DNA from: Lachnospiraceae bacterium UBA3821
GTDB lineage: Bacteria > Bacillota > Clostridia > Lachnospirales > Lachnospiraceae
NCBI GenBank assembly: GCA_002368865.1
Contig: DFDT01000219.1
Span: 1-11,218, forward strand
Direction: 5' to 3'
DNA length: 11,218 nucleotides
Shown here: positions 6,021 through 11,218 of the stretch, in pieces
How positions within the stretch are numbered: position 1 is the stretch's first letter
Layout of the letters: every line of letters begins with the position of its first letter
Made by a program: the position numbers and the translations under genes
The notes under the pieces: generated by a model
What the model saw: only the letters and a program-made list of their open reading frames with translations
Told to the model about the DNA's origin: nothing
Database searches by the model: none

Positions 6021-7655
6021 TCATTCATTATCTTCCAGTAATGACAGTATTTCCGCAGGTGAGGCCTTTTTCTTCTTAGGCGCCTTTCTCTTATCTGTTT
6101 TCCCTGCGCTTTGAAGTTTTTTGAATGTCATCCTCATGATGGCAATGTCATCATTGGACTTTTCTTTTCCCTCCTTGGAAACCAGCACCTTATCGACCAT
6201 ATTTTCTATCGTAGAAGCGTTGAACCTGTCGTCGATCTCCATGATCCTGCTCACGACGAACTGCTTCAGTTCTACGATCCGCTCCGCGTCTGGTGCTTCG
6301 TTGGCGTTCAACGCCGCTTTCTCAGCGGCCTTTCTTTTCTCTTCCTGCGCGATCTGCTGCATATCATCATTGGCTTGTTTCGCGAGCTTTGCCCTTTCAG
6401 CTTCGACTTTCGGGTCTTTCAGGTCCGACAAAAGATCCATCATCCCCGGGTAATGCCGTTCCATCGTTCTCTGGACATAATCCGCATTGACCTTTGGCTT
6501 CCTCTGCGCTCGTACATAATCTATGTTCATGTACATGTAAAGTCCTATAAGCTGATCAATGATCCCTTTTGTACAGTCGTACAGCTTATCGATGAGCTCC
6601 TCATCCGGTTCGACAAGTTTGTTAAACCACTGGTATTTAAACAATTGCTTCACATTATAATCAAACAGCACTCTGTTCTGGCAGTATACATCTGCGTGTA
6701 TCTCCGCCCCCAGCCGCCTTGACTCCCGGAGGTTCCCCGAAAAGATCTTATCATATGCGTCCTCAGTACCGACAACACCGAAGGCAACTTTTGTCTTATT
6801 GGACAGTTCGAGGATGCTCTCAAAAGAATTTTCCAGCGTGGCATCAAAGTGTATGTGCTGGATCTCGTCAAAGATAATGATCCCAATGGCAAACTTCTCT
6901 ATGAGTTGCCGCACCCTGTCAGTATAGACGGACAGAGTCCCCCGTTTTCCGGCGTCCAGTTCATTCTCATATACTGGCTTTACATTTCCAAGAGCACGGT
7001 CTATGGCAACGCCTATGTTCTTGTACAGGCCTCTGAAATTAGAATGCGGCGGGCACTGGACGACAAGATATACGATCTGCGGGTAAGTGGTCATCCCTTT
7101 CCCTTTGTGTATGATGTACTGCGGATAGTTGCGGAACAATGTTTCAAGCGCTGATGACTTTCCGCACCCGGAATAGCCGAGCATCGTTATGCCGGCATTC
7201 GTTGCGGCAGCATCATTTCCAATAAGAACGCCGTCCGCTTGATGTTTTTGATTATGGGCTTCATATCCCAGACTTATGTCGCCGCCCTCGTCACGGAACA
7301 TCGCTCGTGCCCGATAAGACAGGACCAGCGCATCAAACACCTCATCTTCAAGTTCATAATTTAACGGCAGAGGGAACCGTACGTCCCTCAGTTTCAATAT
7401 AGATAGTATCTTTTCGTGTAGCTCCTTCTTTTTTTCTTCTTCGTACCTGTATCCGGGGATGCCTCTCCGGCAGGCAATATCAAGTTCGCTCTGTGTTCTT
7501 GGCCTTGGAAGCGCTTCTATATACGGGTTTCCCGTATCCGTGCTGTAACTAACGTACCTTGCCTTTACTCCTCTCATTGATAGATAATCAACTGTATCAT
7601 ACTGTCTGCTGCCATTTTCCAGTTTTTCGTACTCATATTCTATAAATGAAGACAT
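6021..7655 (-). CDS. tnsC: TnsC-like AAA+ ATPase, transposition regulator
   Basis: This 544-residue protein is close to the length of E. coli Tn7 TnsC (about 555). Walker A is GYSGCGKS (160-167) and Walker B is IGIIIFDE (257-264, D263 and E264), followed by QHIHF. A sensor-like segment VAFGVVGTEDA lies at 290-300. Residues 415-450 are a charged, probably coiled segment, and the C-terminus has a lysine-rich stretch (KAPKKKK, 524-530). In Tn7, TnsC binds target DNA with ATP, links the target selector to TnsB, and activates transposition. ATG at 7655 follows GGGAGG. The 82-base gap after tnsB holds no terminator, so tnsC is probably in the same operon. No TniQ/TnsD partner gene follows it. Confidence 0.92.
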   Translation of the reverse strand: MSSFIEYEYEKLENGSRQYDTVDYLSMRGVKARYVSYSTDTGNPYIEALPRPRTQSELDIACRRGIPGYRYEEEKKKELHEKILSILKLRDVRFPLPLNYELEDEVFDALVLSYRARAMFRDEGGDISLGYEAHNQKHQADGVLIGNDAAATNAGITMLGYSGCGKSSALETLFRNYPQYIIHKGKGMTTYPQIVYLVVQCPPHSNFRGLYKNIGVAIDRALGNVKPVYENELDAGKRGTLSVYTDRVRQLIEKFAIGIIIFDEIQHIHFDATLENSFESILELSNKTKVAFGVVGTEDAYDKIFSGNLRESRRLGAEIHADVYCQNRVLFDYNVKQLFKYQWFNKLVEPDEELIDKLYDCTKGIIDQLIGLYMYMNIDYVRAQRKPKVNADYVQRTMERHYPGMMDLLSDLKDPKVEAERAKLAKQANDDMQQIAQEEKRKAAEKAALNANEAPDAERIVELKQFVVSRIMEIDDRFNASTIENMVDKVLVSKEGKEKSNDDIAIMRMTFKKLQSAGKTDKRKAPKKKKASPAEILSLLEDNE

Positions 7656-7737
7656 TGTCTTCCTCCCTTGCCCCGTTATCCGTATTTGTTAATTGTTTTC
7701 ATAAAGCAGTACGTTATTCAGTTTTTATGACGTGTGG

Positions 7738-9915
7738 TCAGCTGTCCTCCTCTTCGTATTCTCCTTCATAGTCGTAGAAATTGCCGACCATATCGAGATA
7801 TTCTTTTTCTGTCAGTTCCTGCCTTGGTTCCGTGGCTTCAGACGGTCCCGGCAAACTGATATCAATTATTTTTGTGCTACCAGAACTATCTTCGATAGCC
7901 TTTCTCTTTTCCTGGTCAATCTTGTGTGTGATGGCATTCATTCTGTTTAACAGCTGTTTTTCCGTTTCTCTCTCCTCTCTCATATTCTTAGTTTCTGCAT
8001 ATCTTGGGCTGTTGGCTTTGGCAGTTTCAACGATACTTTCCACAAGGTTTGACCGCATTGCGTTAATCTCTTCGTTCCTTTGACGCGCTTCTTTGTTTTT
8101 GGCTGAAATCATTTTGAAGTAATCACTTGTTTCTTTGAATGTCAGGCCTTTAATATCCCTTTGCCATCCGAGTCCTTCATTCAATTCCGCGTAGACCATG
8201 TTTCCGGCAGAATCCGTATAATAAATCCTGCTGTTATCCCTCGGGTCATATCTCACGCTAAGAGCATACTTTTTGTTCTGGGCTCTGTACATTCGGCCAA
8301 GGAGGCTCTCATCATCATAGTTAATATATGTGAGTCTTTTAAAATGGATGCCCCGCTTGTCAATTTTTGCCTGTTTGGGTATGAGCAGTTTATATAAATA
8401 ATCTACCCTGTCAGTGATCGGGCGGGGCGCGCCCTTTGTTTTGCAGTAGTATTCCCACAGCATAGAAGGTGTAGGATCTATCCCGTCCCTTATCTCGCAG
8501 GCACGAGGCATATAGTTGTCCATATGTTTTTGGTTGTAGGACAGGATACAGATCAACAGCATCTTTGTGAAATCATGAACCGTAAGAACAGCCTGCTTGT
8601 GATGCTGGGAGTCATGCCTTTTCTGAATCTGCCCGGCACCCTCTGTGTATGGATTCACCATCGTGTGAATCTGATGGAACCACTGCTCTATCATGCCCTT
8701 CATGCTTCCTGACCCTCCAGGGACGATATGCCTGTTGATTCCGAGGGCATTACACAGCGCTTGGGCTGGATCGGATTTATAATCCGATCCCCGGTCAGAA
8801 TAGAAATCCAAAGGCAGGAAATTGGAAGGGAAGAGCCGTTCGTCATTAAGATCGATGTCATATTTTGCACAAAACTCTTTCTTGTCCTCTCCAAGATTCA
8901 GGAACAGGTTTGTATATCCGAGAAAGCTGTTATTCTCCAAACTCACAGAGACCGCGACGACCGCATGTGTCAGCACATCCCTCATGCAGTAAACATCAGC
9001 CCTTCCGATAGTCTGGTTCGTAACACTATTGAATAACGAGATCAGGGAAATATCTACCTCAAGGGAATCAGCCTCTACTTTTTCTCCAGGGGCCTCAACA
9101 TTCGCGACATCCTCCGACAGAAGAAGCCTCTTGTTGTTCCGTTGTTCCATCCTTGATGTCTTGATCGCGTCATACTCTTCTCTGGGCAGGTTCTTATGAC
9201 AATAATAATAAAATTGCCTGAATGTAGGCCTTTCATCGATCGGCAGAAGCCTGCTCTGTACTTTCCCTCCTACTACAACATCATGAAAAAAATATCTGTT
9301 GTTCATAGTGTCGTACGCCGCCTCGAAGCTCTTCGACCTTCCTGATTTGTAAAAGTTAAGTCCATACTCGAACGCTTCGATGACTTCGGGAGTAAGAGGG
9401 CATCCGGCTGCGATCCCGAGATCACCTTTTGAACCTCGCTTTTTACCTGTTGCAGCATCTCCTGTTTTGGCACGTTTCTTGCGAAGGAGCGATGACTCTT
9501 TCATCCCTGATTGGAGATATTCTCTACATAATTTCCAGACCGCCTTCTTCTTTAAGTCATATTTTTGAAGAATCTCAGAAATGGTTTCTTTGTGTTTTTT
9601 CCCCATTAGTTCCAGATACGTCGGTCCATAACTTCTGTTAATTTCTTTAATGATCTCTGATTTTATTCGGTATGACTCTGCTCCTTTTTCTGACATGCTG
9701 TCGGGGTCTATAACTTGGCTATCATTGTCCGGGATAACGTTTATATCTCCGTTCGTTATCCCTGTTCTGATTGACCGTAGATCATATTCAGCTATATTGA
9801 GTTTCTGAATATCCATTTGACACAGCACGATGGACGGTGATGAAATATAAATAATCCTGTATATGCTTTTATCAATCTGCAGGATATCCCCGACCTGTAT
9901 AACTACTTCGTTCAT
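7738..9915 (-). CDS. tnsB: TnsB-like DDE transposase
   Basis: This 725-residue protein is close to Tn7 TnsB in length (about 702). Helix-turn-helix-like segments lie near residues 100-140. The RNase H-like catalytic core has its first acid in EADSLEVD (D283), the second in FYSDRGSDY (D374), and the glutamate in MKGMIEQWF (E410). The order and contexts match TnsB (EIDAT..., ADRGE, KGIVEQ). A Mu-transposase-type C-terminal beta domain probably covers 500-590. The end is strongly acidic (EGEYEEEDS), the region that in TnsB relatives contacts TnsC. It binds the repeated end sites and joins 3' ends to the target. Its ATG follows directly after the tnsA stop (TAAATG), with GGGAGG inside the last tnsA codons, so it is translationally coupled. 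Confidence 0.95.
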   Translation of the reverse strand: MNEVVIQVGDILQIDKSIYRIIYISSPSIVLCQMDIQKLNIAEYDLRSIRTGITNGDINVIPDNDSQVIDPDSMSEKGAESYRIKSEIIKEINRSYGPTYLELMGKKHKETISEILQKYDLKKKAVWKLCREYLQSGMKESSLLRKKRAKTGDAATGKKRGSKGDLGIAAGCPLTPEVIEAFEYGLNFYKSGRSKSFEAAYDTMNNRYFFHDVVVGGKVQSRLLPIDERPTFRQFYYYCHKNLPREEYDAIKTSRMEQRNNKRLLLSEDVANVEAPGEKVEADSLEVDISLISLFNSVTNQTIGRADVYCMRDVLTHAVVAVSVSLENNSFLGYTNLFLNLGEDKKEFCAKYDIDLNDERLFPSNFLPLDFYSDRGSDYKSDPAQALCNALGINRHIVPGGSGSMKGMIEQWFHQIHTMVNPYTEGAGQIQKRHDSQHHKQAVLTVHDFTKMLLICILSYNQKHMDNYMPRACEIRDGIDPTPSMLWEYYCKTKGAPRPITDRVDYLYKLLIPKQAKIDKRGIHFKRLTYINYDDESLLGRMYRAQNKKYALSVRYDPRDNSRIYYTDSAGNMVYAELNEGLGWQRDIKGLTFKETSDYFKMISAKNKEARQRNEEINAMRSNLVESIVETAKANSPRYAETKNMREERETEKQLLNRMNAITHKIDQEKRKAIEDSSGSTKIIDISLPGPSEATEPRQELTEKEYLDMVGNFYDYEGEYEEEDS

Positions 9916-10605
9916 TTAGCCTCCCAACCTTAAGTGCTCTGTGACAATTTCCCTATAATCGATCGGCTTAAACAGGTCCACTGTTATTTGTTTTGTCGCA
10001 ATCAGGTGCTTGACCCTTGAAATGTCATCATGGACTTTGTTCTCGTCGTAATAAACTACGATTCGACGGATATTGTTCACATATTGTGGGTCAAGGTCTT
10101 CCTTATAAAGAAGTTTCCAGATAATTCCTTTCTCAGCCCAGTACTTTTTCTCGATAAGGAGCTTCTCAGCTGTCCGCATGGCCCGATTCATCTCGAACTC
10201 AGTTTTCGCGAGCTTATAATCCACATCCTTGCGGCTATCCTTGATCGAGACGGCTTCCTGGTGCCCGTCGGCATAATCGACGAGCATATCCGTTGTCATG
10301 GTTGTATTTCTATCCTTGGGATGTCTAAAACCAAAAGCATCAGCGATCCTGACTGTATCTTCGGGTTCAAACAGCGGGAACTGCTCCCGTATATCGGTTA
10401 CATTGTCATCCCACCTCAGAACATAATAATACCATTCTTCGCCCTGTGACAGGAGCTGTGTCGTTCTTCCGTGTTTCCAGTCTACGACATTGGCCGTGGT
10501 CCCGGCGCTGTTGAATTCCCTTATCTTTATCCAGGGCTTGTAGTTTGCACCATGCCCCTTTCCACGCCCTTCCCTGCGCTTGCCTGCTTCAGTTATCCTT
10601 GGCAT
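9916..10605 (-). CDS. tnsA: TnsA-like endonuclease, 5'-end cutting subunit
   Basis: The protein has 229 residues when started at ATG 10605, which is chosen over GTG 10611 because the AAGGAGG ribosome site ends just before it. The restriction-enzyme-like fold is recognisable by GEEWYYYVLRWDDNV (E56), IREQFPLFEPED (72-83), TTDMLVDYADG (D106) and AVSIKDS (K122). These match E63, D114 and K132 of E. coli TnsA. The residue matching Q130 is serine (S120). Residues 145-169 (EKLLIEKKYWAEKGIIWK and following) are typical of the family. TnsA cuts the 5' ends, so its presence predicts cut-and-paste movement together with TnsB. The start overlaps the AbiEi-like gene by 17 bases, and the stop abuts tnsB. 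Confidence 0.9.
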   Translation of the reverse strand: MPRITEAGKRREGRGKGHGANYKPWIKIREFNSAGTTANVVDWKHGRTTQLLSQGEEWYYYVLRWDDNVTDIREQFPLFEPEDTVRIADAFGFRHPKDRNTTMTTDMLVDYADGHQEAVSIKDSRKDVDYKLAKTEFEMNRAMRTAEKLLIEKKYWAEKGIIWKLLYKEDLDPQYVNNIRRIVVYYDENKVHDDISRVKHLIATKQITVDLFKPIDYREIVTEHLRLGG

Positions 10606-11218
10606 TTTCACCTCCTTCCATATACAGCATATCTATGAGCCTCGTCATCATGGTTCTTATATTGGCTGTTCTGTATCCGTTGATAAGTTCGTCGAACTGT
10701 TTCCTTTCCGGAAGTTTTCCGCCGTTTCCCTCTATCAAATGCCGCCGGACTGCTGTTATCACTTCATCAATAGGGAGGGCTGTACACTGTTTGTACTGGA
10801 CGAGGAAATCGACTGCTTCCAGAACAATGTAATTCTTATCGGTGATCTCAACCGGCATTCCTTTAATATGGATATCTTTCCCAAGAAACCTTGTTTTTCT
10901 GTTTGCTGTTTTAAAAGACTCCTTATTTGTAGCGATATGCCATGCTGTTGGCTTGTCAGCGAGCCCAAGCATGCCAGCATAACTTGCGCCCCTTAAAAAA
11001 CCTATCCTGTGCCCATATCTCTTGAGGTAACGAGCAACAATAAGGTCATCATCGCTGAATGTCTTTTCGGATATGGTATAGATTCCCGTTGCATGGCGCC
11101 GGAGATGGTTTCCTTTCACTAGACCTGATAGAACATCGTACAGCGCATCCCCCTGCAGTTCTTTGTATTGTATGTCTTCAGCAAATATGAGCTCATCCCC
11201 GAAATGTTCTGCAAGATA
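10589..11218 (-). CDS. AbiEi/DUF6088-like antitoxin-family protein, N-terminus beyond the window
   Basis: The frame is open to the window edge, giving 209 visible residues; the GTG at 11119 is internal, not the likely start. Visible residues 25-47 (ALYDVLSGLVKGNHLRRHA and following) look like the winged helix-turn-helix of type IV AbiEi antitoxins, whose consensus is a helix, a basic stretch and a wing ending G-I/V-Y. It continues with VARYLKRYGHRIGFLRGASY and MLGLADKP, as in DUF6088/AbiEi proteins, where an allele of the pattern 'GaxAlnlLGLs' is common. AbiEi binds DNA and represses its operon, and is normally followed by an AbiEii nucleotidyltransferase toxin. Here tnsA follows instead, overlapping by 17 bases, so the gene is coupled to the transposase operon. 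It may be a transposition regulator or target adaptor, or half of a toxin-antitoxin pair whose toxin lies upstream. Confidence 0.75.
   Translation of the reverse strand, partial: YLAEHFGDELIFAEDIQYKELQGDALYDVLSGLVKGNHLRRHATGIYTISEKTFSDDDLIVARYLKRYGHRIGFLRGASYAGMLGLADKPTAWHIATNKESFKTANRKTRFLGKDIHIKGMPVEITDKNYIVLEAVDFLVQYKQCTALPIDEVITAVRRHLIEGNGGKLPERKQFDELINGYRTANIRTMMTRLIDMLYMEGGENAKDN

Larger units (their letters stand above)
2339..11218 (-). mobile_element. Tn7-like transposon carrying TnsABC and a restriction cargo (right end not in window)
   Basis: The block begins at the left end near 2339 and runs to the window edge without a second end. It holds tnsA, tnsB and tnsC in the usual order and orientation, transcribed towards the left end, with cargo between tnsC and that end. 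Cargo is an MmeI-family restriction-modification gene and a ribbon-helix-helix gene. The expected tniQ/tnsD gene after tnsC is absent. An AbiEi-like gene precedes tnsA, so the right end is not immediately next to tnsA as it is in Tn7. No CRISPR-Cas genes are visible. The lower GC content than the host gene at 662-1645 fits horizontal transfer. Confidence 0.8.

Noticed and set aside
6111..6722. 203-codon plus-strand open frame
   Set aside because: It lies entirely antisense to tnsC, which has clear Walker motifs and a good ribosome site.
11117..11119. GTG as the start of the AbiEi-like gene
   Set aside because: The frame continues upstream without a stop to the window edge and encodes the first part of the winged helix, so the true start is outside.

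Overview
The window looks like a Bacillota genome, most likely a gut Clostridia/Lachnospiraceae-type bacterium. The reasons are strong GGAGG-type ribosome binding sites, AT-rich promoters, and protein families common there; this is inference, because nothing in the window is a taxonomic marker. Composition changes along the window. The gene at 662-1645 is GC-rich (40 of 60 bases G+C in 961-1020). The block above about 2340 is poorer in GC (25 of 60 in 9001-9060), and one part of the restriction gene is poorer still (18 of 60 in 3661-3720).

Layout. 1-661 is mostly non-coding, with a possible promoter and a 106-bp leader sequence duplicated in tandem. 662-1645 (+) is a host gene with a weak methyltransferase-like look. 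A bidirectional terminator at 1809-1855 separates it from a convergent minus-strand open frame (2426-1944) that ends in a glutaredoxin-like CPNC domain. That frame begins inside a mobile-element end: three copies of a 19-bp motif, 54-55 bp apart, just inside a 5'-TGTG terminus at about 2339.

From 2339 to the right edge everything reads as one Tn7-like transposon, with all genes on the minus strand. In transcription order these are: an AbiEi/DUF6088-like antitoxin protein (cut by the window edge), tnsA (endonuclease), tnsB (DDE transposase), tnsC (AAA+ ATPase), a 290-bp gap with a promoter and a broken coding remnant, an MmeI-family restriction-modification enzyme, and a 61-residue ribbon-helix-helix protein. 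A terminator follows, then an outward-facing promoter-like sequence, then the left end. The right end lies beyond 11218.

How it works together. TnsA and TnsB would cut and join the transposon ends, controlled by TnsC. The restriction enzyme and the small regulator are cargo. No TniQ/TnsD target selector is present where it normally sits after tnsC. Instead, an AbiEi-like winged-helix protein is translationally coupled to tnsA, in the place where a toxin gene would normally follow an antitoxin. This arrangement is the most unusual thing in the window. The element appears to have landed inside a host gene and left its glutaredoxin-like C-terminal part (possibly the tail of an anaerobic ribonucleotide reductase) fused in frame to transposon-end sequence.
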